This document shows positions 1 through 8,950 of a stretch of DNA of 64,000 nucleotides, piece after piece. Numbering within the stretch: the stretch's first letter is position 1; every line of letters begins with the position of its first letter. Where the stretch lies: positions 1 to 64,000 of the forward strand of contig JAFXFC010000010.1 of the NCBI GenBank assembly GCA_017513525.1, in the 5' to 3' direction. The DNA comes from Clostridia bacterium. Lineage in GTDB: Bacteria; Bacillota; Clostridia; Oscillospirales; Acutalibacteraceae. The notes under the pieces were generated by a model. The model saw only the letters and a program-made list of their open reading frames with translations, ran no database searches and was not told where the DNA came from. Position numbers and translations under genes: made by a program.

Positions 1-3000
1 CCTTTAGCTGTTCCTCCGAAAATCAATGTTCTTTCCTTGGTTGATGCGCCTAATGCTACACCCTGAGCAAGCCTTATATCGTGGGCAATACTGCCGGTTA
101 TTGCCGCTGACTGAGTATTGCTTATTCCGTTTGCAACAGGATAAGCAGCCGCAGGTGTACTCCAACCTGTAAAGGAACTTGAAGAATATTTTTCAAATCC
201 GGGATTTTCAAGAAGATTATAATGACCTGCGCTCGATGCCTCTTCAAACTGCAATGCATCAAAATATACCGTACCTGAAGTACCTTCGATATAAACATAA
301 GGGCGCATATATGTTGTGCCTGACGGACAGGTAAGCGTAGTCTGAACACGAATCCAACCATCCGTTACTGTTGTTACGGTTGAACTGCGTATTGCATCTA
401 TAGTTGAATTTCCGCTTTTTGCTTCAATACACAAACCGGCAGACCCTCCGTCCATAGCTGTAGCTTTTATATAAGCGGAAAAAGTATATTCCTTACCGGC
501 AGTTACATTATATATATCTTGAAGAAACAAAATTATACCGGAAGACCAGCGTGTAAATTTTAATGCAGTAGAGCCTATATAGCTTTGAGAAGAGGAGAGT
601 GAATAGGAATCATTTCCGGTGTTTGAATAAGCAATCCAATTTGAAAATTCATTTTCAAAACTGTGATTAGAAAGCAGATTATCGCTGAAGGCGAAAGTAT
701 CCGAGCTTTCTGCAACAGTGTTATTCATATTTCCGCCGGTGTTGTATTTCGTTGTAGAAATTTTTCCGTCTTTATCGGTATAGCTTACGGCTCTGCCCAT
801 ATTATCGAAGCCTACGGTAAGCTCACTGTCCGAGGAATCTGTAATAAAGGTGTTTGATCCGTTGAAATAAAAATTCATTCTTCTCAGAACCGTTCCGGTG
901 GTTCCTTGCATTTCAATATAGTTTACTCTGTTACTCGATTTATACATAAAAGCAACTCTATTAAGATTTGTCTGTACTATACAAAACAAGCGGTTTGATA
1001 TATAAGACAGTCTTGTTTCTTTTCCATCGGGATAAGTAATTAAAGTAAGATTGCCGTTTCTATATGTATATGTGGTAACTCTCCCCATAGCATCCGACAT
1101 GGAAGTGAGATAGCCATCGGTATAGGTAAAGTGCACTTTTCTTCCGAGATAATCTGAAATGTAGCTTATTCTTCCTTCTTCGTCATATCTATGTATAATA
1201 TTATTTCCGTTTTTATTAACAATTGACAGCAATTTACCGTCCGAATCATACTGCCTTTTACTTCCGTCTTCATATTGAAGCTCATATGTATATGAAGCTC
1301 CTGATACAGTTTTTAATATCAGATTTGTATCAAATTCAAAATACCACTCATTATCTGTTCTATGCTTGAAATAATGTGCTGTTCCGTCTGCATCAGTAAG
1401 ATATGCTCTATAACCGTCATCATATAATTCGTCATTCTGTTCCAATACGGTAACACTCTCCTGAGCCGACAATCTGAACCCGTATCCGTAGGGCTTAGAT
1501 TCTTTGTAATCATTGGAGTAAATATGAGCAGCCGAAAGATAGGTTACATTTCCTCCAAGATTTATATCAGTATGAACATATGTCAGAAGACCGTTATACT
1601 GATTTACATATGCAGTACCCGAACGCCCCATATCTATAGTTTCATAAGACCAATAATCTTCTAATCCTTTATTATCAATGTATGAGATTAGGATCTTAGG
1701 ATAAGCATTATTTGCCGTATAATTAGAAGTATAAATAGTAGAACGCCAGGTGCTGTTTTCATTGGCCGAAGCTAAAAACAACCCATTATTTACTCCTTCT
1801 TCAAACCATTTTTTGGCTATTTTTGTTATATCAAGAATATAAGAAACGCTACCGCTGTCACCTGATCTGAAAACCGTATAATCTACAATAGGCTGAGAAG
1901 CCAATGAGGGTTGATTATTCCATGTAAGCGTCTGATAATTCTGAGGTGAGGGACTTTCATATACTACCATATGATTTGTAACACCGTTACCCGGATCATA
2001 CCCTAACTGCACAAGAGCCAGCTGTACATTTGTTATTACTCCGCAATGAGGCAAATCCGGAAAATTAAATTTAAGATATGCTCTGCCCGTTCCGAGAACA
2101 TTATAGCCGATAATTGAATAGATTTCCTCGGGATTACTTGCATTGGGAGCACCGCTGTCAACATAAGTATCAAAAATCTCATTGACCCTTTCAGGGTCAA
2201 AAAACAGTGTCGGGTCGATAACTACCGGGAATTCTCTTTCGGGAGTATTCAGCCAATCCTTGTCCGCTGTCACCGTCAAAATGTATTCACTTCCCGATAC
2301 ACTCAATGACATAGTTACCTGATTGGAGAAAAGACCCTTTGCATCTGTCATAAACGGGGCGACAATAACATATTCAAGACTGTCCCCGTTATTTCCGTCA
2401 ATAAGTGAAATTGAACCGTTTGAATTTGTAACAGGGGTCAGTTCCCCTATATCCATACTGAAATTGTATACATATTCGTTTTGTCTGCCTGACACGATTA
2501 TGCTTTCTTTCAGCATCGTTGAGCTTAACTCATACTCAATATCTGTCGACTCGGAAACATTGTTATACTTCAGTGCTCCGTTTCTGACAGCATGCTTACT
2601 CTCCGCAGCAGCTTTATATCCACTTATGTCCGATATTTTCTTTTCAGACGAAGTTAATATCTGTGACGAAGAAATAATCGCTGAATCGTCTTTTTTATAT
2701 CCGAAGGATATTTCATGTCCGTTCTTTTTAATTTTGACTTTATCAACCGCATTTATATTATCAGGAAAAGTAAACTCTGTTCCTGAAATATTTGCGGTAT
2801 ATTTTTCTTTTCCTTTTGTTTCATTTGAATTTAATTTAATTGTGTTATCGTATTCTATCCATTGACCGCCTTCATAATAATGGACGGGTTCAGCATATAC
2901 GGCGGCTTGATATGTTCCGTCACTCATTTTGAAATGTTTTACATTTTCTTCTCTTTTTGAAATGTCTTCAGAAAGAATATACGGTTCATTTACCGCAGGT

Positions 3001-3137
3001 TCAGTTGATGTTTCTTTTGATATCTGAGTGCTTTCCGCCTGTAATAAACTCTCTAAAGCGGAAGCATTCAGTGGGATAGCCTGCAAAATCAGCAGTAGAC
3101 TTAAAAATACTGATATTGTTTTTATAAATTTTTTCAT
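1..3137 (-). CDS. Secreted RHS/YD-repeat protein with DNRLRE domain (C-terminus beyond window)
   Basis: The frame is open for 1045 codons from the ATG at 3137 to the left edge, so the C-terminal part is missing. AGGAGG lies 8 bases upstream of the start. Residues 1-28 form a signal peptide (MKKF, then a hydrophobic run ending near NASA). A DNRLRE-type region (about residues 290-480) shows the phrases TYVDSGAPN, YLKFNFPDLP and LTWNNQP. YD repeats follow (about 610-770), with phrases such as YDEEGRISYISDYLGR and MGRVTTYTYRNGN. Residues about 810-1000 resemble two carbohydrate-binding-like beta-sandwich modules (NHSFENEFSNW, NPGFEKYSSSSFTGW). Such proteins are exported wall-associated polypeptides whose extreme C-terminus can be a toxin or adhesin tip; that part is not visible. 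No immunity gene can be assigned. The upstream region 3138-3317 carries no clear promoter. Confidence 0.85.
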   Translation of the reverse strand, partial: MKKFIKTISVFLSLLLILQAIPLNASALESLLQAESTQISKETSTEPAVNEPYILSEDISKREENVKHFKMSDGTYQAAVYAEPVHYYEGGQWIEYDNTIKLNSNETKGKEKYTANISGTEFTFPDNINAVDKVKIKKNGHEISFGYKKDDSAIISSSQILTSSEKKISDISGYKAAAESKHAVRNGALKYNNVSESTDIEYELSSTMLKESIIVSGRQNEYVYNFSMDIGELTPVTNSNGSISLIDGNNGDSLEYVIVAPFMTDAKGLFSNQVTMSLSVSGSEYILTVTADKDWLNTPEREFPVVIDPTLFFDPERVNEIFDTYVDSGAPNASNPEEIYSIIGYNVLGTGRAYLKFNFPDLPHCGVITNVQLALVQLGYDPGNGVTNHMVVYESPSPQNYQTLTWNNQPSLASQPIVDYTVFRSGDSGSVSYILDITKIAKKWFEEGVNNGLFLASANENSTWRSTIYTSNYTANNAYPKILISYIDNKGLEDYWSYETIDMGRSGTAYVNQYNGLLTYVHTDINLGGNVTYLSAAHIYSNDYKESKPYGYGFRLSAQESVTVLEQNDELYDDGYRAYLTDADGTAHYFKHRTDNEWYFEFDTNLILKTVSGASYTYELQYEDGSKRQYDSDGKLLSIVNKNGNNIIHRYDEEGRISYISDYLGRKVHFTYTDGYLTSMSDAMGRVTTYTYRNGNLTLITYPDGKETRLSYISNRLFCIVQTNLNRVAFMYKSSNRVNYIEMQGTTGTVLRRMNFYFNGSNTFITDSSDSELTVGFDNMGRAVSYTDKDGKISTTKYNTGGNMNNTVAESSDTFAFSDNLLSNHSFENEFSNWIAYSNTGNDSYSLSSSQSYIGSTALKFTRWSSGIILFLQDIYNVTAGKEYTFSAYIKATAMDGGSAGLCIEAKSGNSTIDAIRSSTVTTVTDGWIRVQTTLTCPSGTTYMRPYVYIEGTSGTVYFDALQFEEASSAGHYNLLENPGFEKYSSSSFTGWSTPAAAYPVANGISNTQSAAITGSIAHDIRLAQGVALGASTKERTLIFGGTAK

Positions 3138-3317
3138 TTTTGCAAACCTCCTGAATTTTTATGAACAGAATCGAATATTATATTGCTCCTCCTTTCAATT
3201 CTGAGTAAAACGATCTGTTCTCATATATATAAAGTTTGCAAACAAGAAAAAAGTAACACAAAAAATGTAAAATAAATAAATATTTACAAAATCTCCATAA
3301 TTTGTACAACTTTCAAT

Positions 3318-3361
3318 AAAAAAAAGACCGTTGCCAAAGCATTCGATTTGACACGGTCTTT
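3318..3361 (-). terminator. Rho-independent terminator after the ketopantoate reductase-like gene
   Basis: On the minus strand AAAGACCGT pairs with ACGGTCTTT. An inner extension pairs GTCAAA with TTTGGC, and a run of eight T follows. It starts 8 bases past the stop of the upstream gene and separates it from the RHS gene. Confidence 0.85.
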
Positions 3362-3368
3362 ATATTTA

Positions 3369-4376
3369 TCAGAACTTGATTTTCTTGAGGTTATCCATTG
3401 AGGATACTGCTTCACCGTTTTCTATTCTTTTGATGAAGTTATATATCTGCTCGTTGACAGGAGTGGGAACGCCGTATTCCTTACCCTGCTTTACTATGTA
3501 GCCGTTGAAGATATCGATTTCTGTCTTTTCGCCTCTGTCTAAGGACTGAAGAGTTGAGGGGCGGACATCTCCGAATTTTTTACCGACTATTGTTACAACC
3601 GCTTTGCAAACGGACTTGAACCAATCAGCCTCTGAGATAAGAAGAAGATTATAATTAAGAACTGTAGCATAAGGAGGAACCTTAAGTCCCATTTTCTTTG
3701 AAACATAAGTTGCCTCTCTTGCAATTTCAAGGAAGATCGACTTTGCTTCATCAGCTGTGAGCATAACGCCTACGCACTCACCTGTGAGAGCTGCAATGGA
3801 GTTGATGCAAGAATTGATAATAAGCTTTGAATAAAGCTGTGCATCAATATTATCAACTACCTTTGTAGGAAGAAGTGCCTTATAAACTTCACCGAGTGCC
3901 TTTATCTTATCGTCAACAATGCCGTTGACTCTTCCGATTTTAAGCTCACCGCCCGAAGTGACATTAACGTCACCGCTCGGAAGCATTGTTGCACCGAAGC
4001 CTATCATACAGCCTGCTGTCCTTTCAGTGCCGACAACATCGGAAAGTATCTTTGTGCAGATACCGTTCTGCATTGACATAAAAATACCGTCAGCCTTTAC
4101 ATGAGGAAGCATTTTTTCAGCAACCGCAGCTAAAGCAAAATACTTTGTTGCAATAATGCAAACATCGTAAACTGAAGTAAGCTCATCTATGCTTTCATAA
4201 ACAGTAAACTTCTGGGTATGATTTCCGAGAGCGCCCGTAAGAGTTATACCCTCTTTACGAATCTTTTCGGCTCTTTCGTGATTTGCTTCAATTATTTCAA
4301 TATCGTGTCCTTTTTCTTTAAGCATTGTTGCAGTTGTGCCGCCAATTGAACCTGCGCCTACAAGGATAATTTTCAT
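3369..4376 (-). CDS. Ketopantoate reductase family protein (PanE/ApbA-like)
   Basis: A 335-residue cytoplasmic NADPH-dependent dehydrogenase of the 2-dehydropantoate 2-reductase superfamily. In pantothenate/CoA synthesis that enzyme reduces ketopantoate to pantoate. Residues 3-13 (ILVGAGSIGGT) form the Rossmann nucleotide-binding loop. An acidic residue near 30 (IIEANHERAEK) ends the second strand. NGIC near residue 105 and the helical C-terminal half (INSCINSIAALTGECVG) match the ApbA C-terminal domain. GGAGGAAGATAA precedes the ATG. The gene is monocistronic, with its own promoter and terminator. The family includes many paralogues with other 2-oxoacid substrates, and no other pantothenate gene is nearby, so the substrate is uncertain. 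Confidence 0.8.
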   Translation of the reverse strand: MKIILVGAGSIGGTTATMLKEKGHDIEIIEANHERAEKIRKEGITLTGALGNHTQKFTVYESIDELTSVYDVCIIATKYFALAAVAEKMLPHVKADGIFMSMQNGICTKILSDVVGTERTAGCMIGFGATMLPSGDVNVTSGGELKIGRVNGIVDDKIKALGEVYKALLPTKVVDNIDAQLYSKLIINSCINSIAALTGECVGVMLTADEAKSIFLEIAREATYVSKKMGLKVPPYATVLNYNLLLISEADWFKSVCKAVVTIVGKKFGDVRPSTLQSLDRGEKTEIDIFNGYIVKQGKEYGVPTPVNEQIYNFIKRIENGEAVSSMDNLKKIKF

Positions 4377-4406
4377 ATTTATCTTCCTCCGAAATTTATT
4401 AATATA

Positions 4407-4435
4407 ATAATAAAATAAAAGCTGCCATAAGTCAA
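4407..4435 (-). promoter_or_regulatory. SigA-type promoter of the ketopantoate reductase-like gene
   Basis: TTGACT (4435-4430), 17-base spacer, TATTAT (4412-4407), reading on the minus strand about 35 bases before the start codon. It is back to back with the promoter at 4478-4506. Confidence 0.65.
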
Positions 4436-4440
4436 TATTT

Positions 4441-4468
4441 TTGAACTATTTCCCACAAAAGAGTTCAA
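4441..4468. promoter_or_regulatory. Inverted repeat between divergent promoters
   Basis: TTGAACT (4441-4447) and AGTTCAA (4462-4468) form a perfect 7-base inverted repeat with a 14-base centre. It sits between the two outward-facing -35 boxes, 5 bases from one and 9 from the other, a plausible position for a shared operator. No regulator is identified. Confidence 0.35.
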
Positions 4469-4477
4469 TTTGTATTA

Positions 4478-4506
4478 TTGATTATGTAAAATTTTTATGG
4501 TAAAAT
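4478..4506 (+). promoter_or_regulatory. SigA-type promoter of the gamma carbonic anhydrase gene
   Basis: TTGATT (4478-4483), 17-base spacer, TAAAAT (4501-4506). Transcription would start near 4513. This excludes the upstream in-frame ATG at 4497 and supports translation from 4536. Confidence 0.65.
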
Positions 4507-4535
4507 ACAAAAAAAGCTCAAAGGAGAATGTTTTT

Positions 4536-5048
4536 ATGATAAAATCATTTTCGGGGAAGACACCCGTTATTGATGAAAGTGCATTTATTGCAGAAAATGC
4601 CACAGTTATCGGTGATGTTACAATAGGAAAAGGCAGCTCCGTTTGGTACTCTGCAGTATTAAGAGGAGATATGTGTTCTATCAAGATCGGCAAAAATTCA
4701 AATATTCAGGATAATGCAACAATTCATGTAGGAATTAAAGACTCTGCTATTATCGGTGACGGCGTTACTGTAGGTCACAATGCCTTGGTACACGGCGCTA
4801 CTGTTGAAGATAATGCTCTTATCGGAATGGGAAGTGTTGTTCTTGACGGTGCCGTTATCGGCAAAAACTCCATTGTTGCAGCAGGTGCGGTCGTAACCTC
4901 AGGCACGGTAGTTCCTCCGAATTCTCTTGTAGCAGGTGTCCCCGCAACCGTCGTAAAAGAATTATCCGCTACTAAGGTAATGGGTAATAAGATGAATGCT
5001 ATGGCATACACAACTCTTGCAAGTAAATATAAAAAAGAAGCTGAATAA
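4536..5048 (+). CDS. Gamma-class carbonic anhydrase family protein
   Basis: A 170-residue left-handed beta-helix protein built of hexapeptide repeats ([IVL]GxxxxI-type turns from about residue 12 to 145). The three histidines expected for the trimer-interface metal site are present: ATIHVG near residue 68 and GHNALVHG near 85-90. Family members hydrate CO2 or act as metal-binding scaffolds in the cytoplasm. The ATG at 4536 was chosen because AAAGGAG lies 9 bases before it and the promoter excludes the upstream ATG. The N-terminus MIKSFSGKTPVIDESAFIAE is typical of the family. It stands alone between its own promoter and terminator. Catalytic activity is not guaranteed, since many family members are inactive when assayed. 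Confidence 0.85.
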   Translation: MIKSFSGKTPVIDESAFIAENATVIGDVTIGKGSSVWYSAVLRGDMCSIKIGKNSNIQDNATIHVGIKDSAIIGDGVTVGHNALVHGATVEDNALIGMGSVVLDGAVIGKNSIVAAGAVVTSGTVVPPNSLVAGVPATVVKELSATKVMGNKMNAMAYTTLASKYKKEAE

Positions 5049-5055
5049 AATTTAC

Positions 5056-5090
5056 GAGGTCAACGGAATTTCCGCTGACCTCTATTTTTT
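5056..5090 (+). terminator. Terminator of the gamma carbonic anhydrase gene
   Basis: GAGGTCA (5056-5062) pairs with TGACCTC (5076-5082), extended internally by CGGAA/TTCCG, and is followed by TATTTTTT. The gene on the other strand ends at 5089, so the hairpin may also act for the convergent operon, although the minus-strand T tract is weaker. Confidence 0.8.
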
Positions 5091-5634
5091 AGTTATTCTT
5101 TAGATAAAGATATGCCTTTAATATTGCTGTCTGAGTTTTTCCGTCCTTGATATTGCCTTTCATAATTTCATCGACTAATGTTTCAAGCGGCACTTTTTCA
5201 ACACCGACAAATTCATCATCATCGAGCTTTTGTGCACCTTGTGTGAGACCTGTTGCAAGATACATATGAATTACTTCGTCCGAATAAGCACAGGTCGGGT
5301 AATATTCACCTAAATACACCATATTTTCTGCAGAGTAGCCTGTTTCTTCTTTAAGTTCTCTGAGGGCTGCTTCAAGGTGCGGTTCTTTCTTTGAATCAAG
5401 CTTTCCTGCAGGAATTTCCGTAAGCACCGCTGAAAAAGGATAGCGGAACTGTTTTTCGATTATCACATTCCCGTCATTATCAACAGGAACAACACAAGCC
5501 GCTCCCACATGCTTTATATACTCTCTTTTAGAGGTATTGCCGTTGGGTAAAAGAACATCGTCACAGTAAAGGTCGAGAATTATTCCCTCATATATATGTG
5601 TTGAGGAAATTTTCTTTTCCGTAAGATTATCCAT
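5089..5634 (-). CDS. NUDIX hydrolase, ADP-ribose pyrophosphatase type
   Basis: 181 residues. ADP-ribose pyrophosphatases of this family split ADP-ribose into AMP and ribose-5-phosphate. The Nudix box starts at AGKLDSKKE and ends in RELKEETGY. The spacing between the first Gly and Glu is six residues rather than the usual five. Upstream strands (VIIEKQFRYPF, LTEIPAGKL) match the ADPRase subfamily. The start at 5634 was chosen because AGGAGG lies 8 bases before it; an in-frame ATG further upstream has no ribosome binding site. It overlaps the preceding phosphoesterase gene by 8 bases (ATGGATAA), suggesting translational coupling. It is the last gene of the nusB operon. Confidence 0.88.
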   Translation of the reverse strand: MDNLTEKKISSTHIYEGIILDLYCDDVLLPNGNTSKREYIKHVGAACVVPVDNDGNVIIEKQFRYPFSAVLTEIPAGKLDSKKEPHLEAALRELKEETGYSAENMVYLGEYYPTCAYSDEVIHMYLATGLTQGAQKLDDDEFVGVEKVPLETLVDEIMKGNIKDGKTQTAILKAYLYLKNN

Positions 5635-6790
5635 TATATTTCCTCCTGATGAAATAAGCGGCAGCACCTATTCCGACAGCGACTGCGGCAGTGCCTGCTA
5701 TAAGTGCTGATTTCTGTTTTATGCATCCGTCAGCATCCCAGATATAAGCTATGCGGCTCGGAATTGAAGTTCCGCATATATCGGCATATGTAAGAAAATA
5801 TGTCTTGAATTCTTCGGGATTATTTTCATCGAGCTCAAAAATACGGACACCTCTGAGGTGATTTCCGTAGCATCTGAAAGAAGCCGCAGAAGACTGTATT
5901 ATCGTTATTCCGTCATGCTCACCTATAAAATTATTAGTGTGATCGTGTCCGTAAACCACAGCCTTAACATCACCCTGTTTTTTCAATGCTTCAAGCTGTC
6001 CGTAGTTCTCTTCACAGGGTGTTATTGGTTCACAAAGAAATCCGTCGGCTTTTTTAGGATCAAGCTTTACATATCTTTCCTTTTCACCTTTTCTGAAAAA
6101 AGGTACAGCCAAAGGATCGTCTTTTTCACAGTCAACAAGAAGCCTTACACTTTCGGGCATCGGGATATGCTGGAACATCAGGGACGGCAGCGGTTTTCCC
6201 GAATTTTCGGCTTTAAGCTCGTCGCTTCTTTTTATATACCAGTCAACAGTTTCTTTTTTTACCGCCTCGTGGCACTTATCCTCTTTTTTGTCATACCATG
6301 CAGAGTCTATCATCCAGAGGTTAAAAAGCTTTCTTGAAAGATCTCTTGAATATATGGGAAGATCAAAGGTATCAACATCTACACTTTTATCGGGATTATC
6401 AAGTCCTACACACATTTTATAAGAACGGTAGATATCCGCCTGTTCTTCCTTTGTTATCTCATTCACATCGTCATGATTTCCATAAATCATCGTAAAAGGA
6501 ATATTTCTTTTTTCAAGAGGATTACAGATATGAGCTATAGCAGTCTTCATTCTCTCATATTCTTCCTTCTTGGTATGAATAACATGCTTAGAACCGAAAC
6601 GGGCATCTCTGAGGTGATTGCCGAGGATATTATCCCCTGTAAAAACTACAAGGTCGGGAGAGATGCGGTCATATACCTTATTTAACATTCTTACCATTGT
6701 ATGGCGCACGAATTGCAGGTCCTGAGGATCGCTTACCTGCATTATTATAAATTTTCCGTCTTTATTAAAACTCAGCTTTTCATCACTCAT
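5627..6790 (-). CDS. Calcineurin-like metallophosphoesterase with C-terminal membrane anchor
   Basis: 387 residues. Metal-site motifs of the metallophosphoesterase fold are visible: VSDPQ near residue 19, VFTGDN near 53, YGNHDD near 103, QHIP near 210 and VYGHDHTNN near 280. The first motif is D-x-Q instead of D-x-H. The C-terminus carries an Ala/Gly-rich transmembrane segment (SALIAGTAAVAVGIGAAAYF) followed by RRKYNG, so the protein is probably tail-anchored. There is no N-terminal signal peptide, so the catalytic domain should face the cytoplasm. The ATG at 6790 is preferred: it overlaps the recN stop (ATGAGTGA) and has GGAG 10 bases upstream. The substrate is unknown. Confidence 0.8.
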   Translation of the reverse strand: MSDEKLSFNKDGKFIIMQVSDPQDLQFVRHTMVRMLNKVYDRISPDLVVFTGDNILGNHLRDARFGSKHVIHTKKEEYERMKTAIAHICNPLEKRNIPFTMIYGNHDDVNEITKEEQADIYRSYKMCVGLDNPDKSVDVDTFDLPIYSRDLSRKLFNLWMIDSAWYDKKEDKCHEAVKKETVDWYIKRSDELKAENSGKPLPSLMFQHIPMPESVRLLVDCEKDDPLAVPFFRKGEKERYVKLDPKKADGFLCEPITPCEENYGQLEALKKQGDVKAVVYGHDHTNNFIGEHDGITIIQSSAASFRCYGNHLRGVRIFELDENNPEEFKTYFLTYADICGTSIPSRIAYIWDADGCIKQKSALIAGTAAVAVGIGAAAYFIRRKYNG

Positions 6791-8486
6791 TATTATTTTC
6801 TCCATGTGTTGTCTTTTCTTTTTCTGCGGCTGAAATCATTTGTGCAGCCGAGCGTATGTGAATATCCTCTGCTTCACTGCCGTAGGTCATACGGGCAAGC
6901 TCATTCGTTCTTTCCATTTTGGAAAGCTCTTTTATTCTTGTATAGGTTTTTCCGTCAATGACTTCTTTATAAAGATATTTGTGAGAGTCGGAAAAGGCTG
7001 CTATCTGCGCCAAATGGGTAATACAGAGTATCTGTGAGTTTTTTGATACTTCCGAGAGCTTTATCGCAATTCTTCTTGCGGCAGAACCGCTGACACCTGT
7101 ATCTATTTCATCGAATATTAAAGTATCAACTCCGCCTTCTTTATTGAGAACATTTTTCATTGCAAGCATTATTCTCGAAAGCTCACCGCCCGAAGCTACC
7201 TTATTAAGGGGTTTGGGCTCTTCTCCGGGGTTTGCGGAAATAAGGAATTCTACTATATCCGTTCCTTTTTCGTGCATTTCGCCCTCAGTAATATCAGCCA
7301 CGAATTTACATGACGGCATATCAAGAAAGCTCAGCTCATACTGAACTGCCATAGAAAGTCTTTTTGCCGCATCTTTTCTTTTTGAAGTAATATTTGCCGC
7401 TTTTTCACGGCAGATATTAAGAGTTTCGGAATGCTTTTCATTTAGCATGGAAAGCCTTTCGGCGGAAGATGATATTGACTCAAGCTCTTTTTTTGCATTA
7501 TCGAGATAGCTTAGCATTTCTTCTTCGGTTTCACCGTATTTTTTTGAAAGACGGTAAATAATATCAAGTCTTTCTTCTATTTCATCAATATTTCCGTCCA
7601 TGTCTTCAAGCTGTCTTAACACATCGTCAAGAAGCCTTGTGCAGTCCTCTATATAAGAATTCGCATTATTAAGGTTTTCAGTCAGCGAATCAAGGCCTTT
7701 TGCGAGTGAGGAAACAGAAGAAATAAGCGTTATCGCGGAAGAAATAAGTGCATCTGCACCGTAATTTTCACCGTCACCGCTAAGTGCCGTAAGCGCTCCC
7801 CTTAAAGCCTCGGTAAGCTTTTTACTGTTATTAAGTATGTTCTTTTTCTTTATAAGAGCAGCTCTCTCTCCTACCGTAATATTGGCATTTTCGAGCTCGT
7901 TTATCTGGTATGTCAGAAGATCTGTCTGTCGTTCCTTATATGCTTCATCAAGACTCAATTTTTTGATTTCACTTTTGATTTTCTGAAGCTCTTCAAAAGA
8001 ACTGAGGTAATCGTTGAGCAGTTCTGCAATTCCTGAAAAGCCGTCAAGAAAATCTATATGTCTTTCACTGTCAAGAAGAGCCTGCGAATCTCTTTGCCCG
8101 TGAATATTAATAAGACTCATACCGATATTCTTAAGCATTGATACTGTAACGGAGGCTCCGTTTACCCGACAGGAATTTTTTCCGTCTTTAAAAAGCTTTC
8201 TCTGCAGAAGAAGCGTGGAATCTTCCTCAACAGGTAAACCGTTTTCAATAAGCTTTTCTTTTACAAAGGGAGAAATATCTTCAAAAAAAGCACAAACCTC
8301 AGCGGCATCCTCGCCTGTTCTTATAAGCTCTCTTGAGGTCTTTTCCCCCGTTACGGCATTAATAGAATCTATTAATATAGATTTACCTGCACCCGTTTCG
8401 CCCGTAAGGATATTAAGCCCCTGTGTAAATTCCACGGAGGCTTTTTCAATTATTGCAATATTTTCAATATTAAGAGATTTAAGCAT
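6783..8486 (-). CDS. recN: DNA repair protein RecN
   Basis: 567 residues, the normal length. RecN is an SMC-like ATPase acting early at DNA double-strand breaks. The N-terminus MLKSLNIENIAIIEKASVEF leads into the Walker A motif GETGAGKS (about 30-37). The middle (about 150-370) is a long coiled coil. The C-terminal head holds the signature ASGGELSRIMLA and Walker B TLIFDEIDTGVSG. argR lies 2 bases upstream, an argR-recN pairing common in Firmicutes, and the next gene overlaps by 8 bases. Confidence 0.97.
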   Translation of the reverse strand: MLKSLNIENIAIIEKASVEFTQGLNILTGETGAGKSILIDSINAVTGEKTSRELIRTGEDAAEVCAFFEDISPFVKEKLIENGLPVEEDSTLLLQRKLFKDGKNSCRVNGASVTVSMLKNIGMSLINIHGQRDSQALLDSERHIDFLDGFSGIAELLNDYLSSFEELQKIKSEIKKLSLDEAYKERQTDLLTYQINELENANITVGERAALIKKKNILNNSKKLTEALRGALTALSGDGENYGADALISSAITLISSVSSLAKGLDSLTENLNNANSYIEDCTRLLDDVLRQLEDMDGNIDEIEERLDIIYRLSKKYGETEEEMLSYLDNAKKELESISSSAERLSMLNEKHSETLNICREKAANITSKRKDAAKRLSMAVQYELSFLDMPSCKFVADITEGEMHEKGTDIVEFLISANPGEEPKPLNKVASGGELSRIMLAMKNVLNKEGGVDTLIFDEIDTGVSGSAARRIAIKLSEVSKNSQILCITHLAQIAAFSDSHKYLYKEVIDGKTYTRIKELSKMERTNELARMTYGSEAEDIHIRSAAQMISAAEKEKTTHGENNNE

Positions 8487-8488
8487 AA

Positions 8489-8941
8489 TTAAAATCCAAG
8501 CAATGAATCAAGTTTTTTCTTAACCTTAACAGCAGCTTCCGCTGTGTAGCAAAGAACAAATATGGTATCATCTCCTGCAAGTGTTCCTGCAACACCCTGA
8601 AGTCCCATTGAATCAAGTGCCGCACAGGCTGCCTGAGCTGTTCCGACATGGCATTTAAGTACAACTGTATTCATTGCAATATCGGTACAAACAGCAGAAC
8701 CGATAAGTATTGACATATATTTTCCGCTGTTTTCTTCAGGAGCTAAAGTAGGCAAACAATATTTATATTCTCCTGTAGGAGCAGGGTGCTTAACTATGTG
8801 CATTTCCTTGATATCACGGGATACTGTTGCCTGTGTTACATTGACACCTGCATCAAGAAGCATTGTGAGTAAATCTTCCTGTGTGCTTATCACATTTTCT
8901 TCAATAAGCTTTGCTATTAATGCCTGTCTGTTTTTTTTCAT
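8489..8941 (-). CDS. argR: Arginine repressor ArgR/AhrC
   Basis: 150 residues, the family size. The N-terminal winged helix (1-70) contains AGVNVTQATVSRDIKEMHIVK, including the SR contact pair of ArgR. The C-terminal hexamerisation and arginine-binding domain contains GTLAGDDTIFV, with the two adjacent aspartates that contact L-arginine. It represses arginine biosynthesis genes and can activate catabolic ones in an arginine-dependent way. No arginine genes lie in the window, so its position reflects the conserved Firmicutes gene order. The start has GAGGAAG upstream; the gap to nadK is 9 bases. Confidence 0.95.
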   Translation of the reverse strand: MKKNRQALIAKLIEENVISTQEDLLTMLLDAGVNVTQATVSRDIKEMHIVKHPAPTGEYKYCLPTLAPEENSGKYMSILIGSAVCTDIAMNTVVLKCHVGTAQAACAALDSMGLQGVAGTLAGDDTIFVLCYTAEAAVKVKKKLDSLLGF

Positions 8942-8950
8942 AAAACTTCC

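Noticed and set aside
2323..2865. 180-residue open frame on the plus strand
   Set aside because: It lies entirely antisense to the signal-peptide-bearing RHS gene, whose frame is continuous and shows clear domains; no ribosome binding site or family match.
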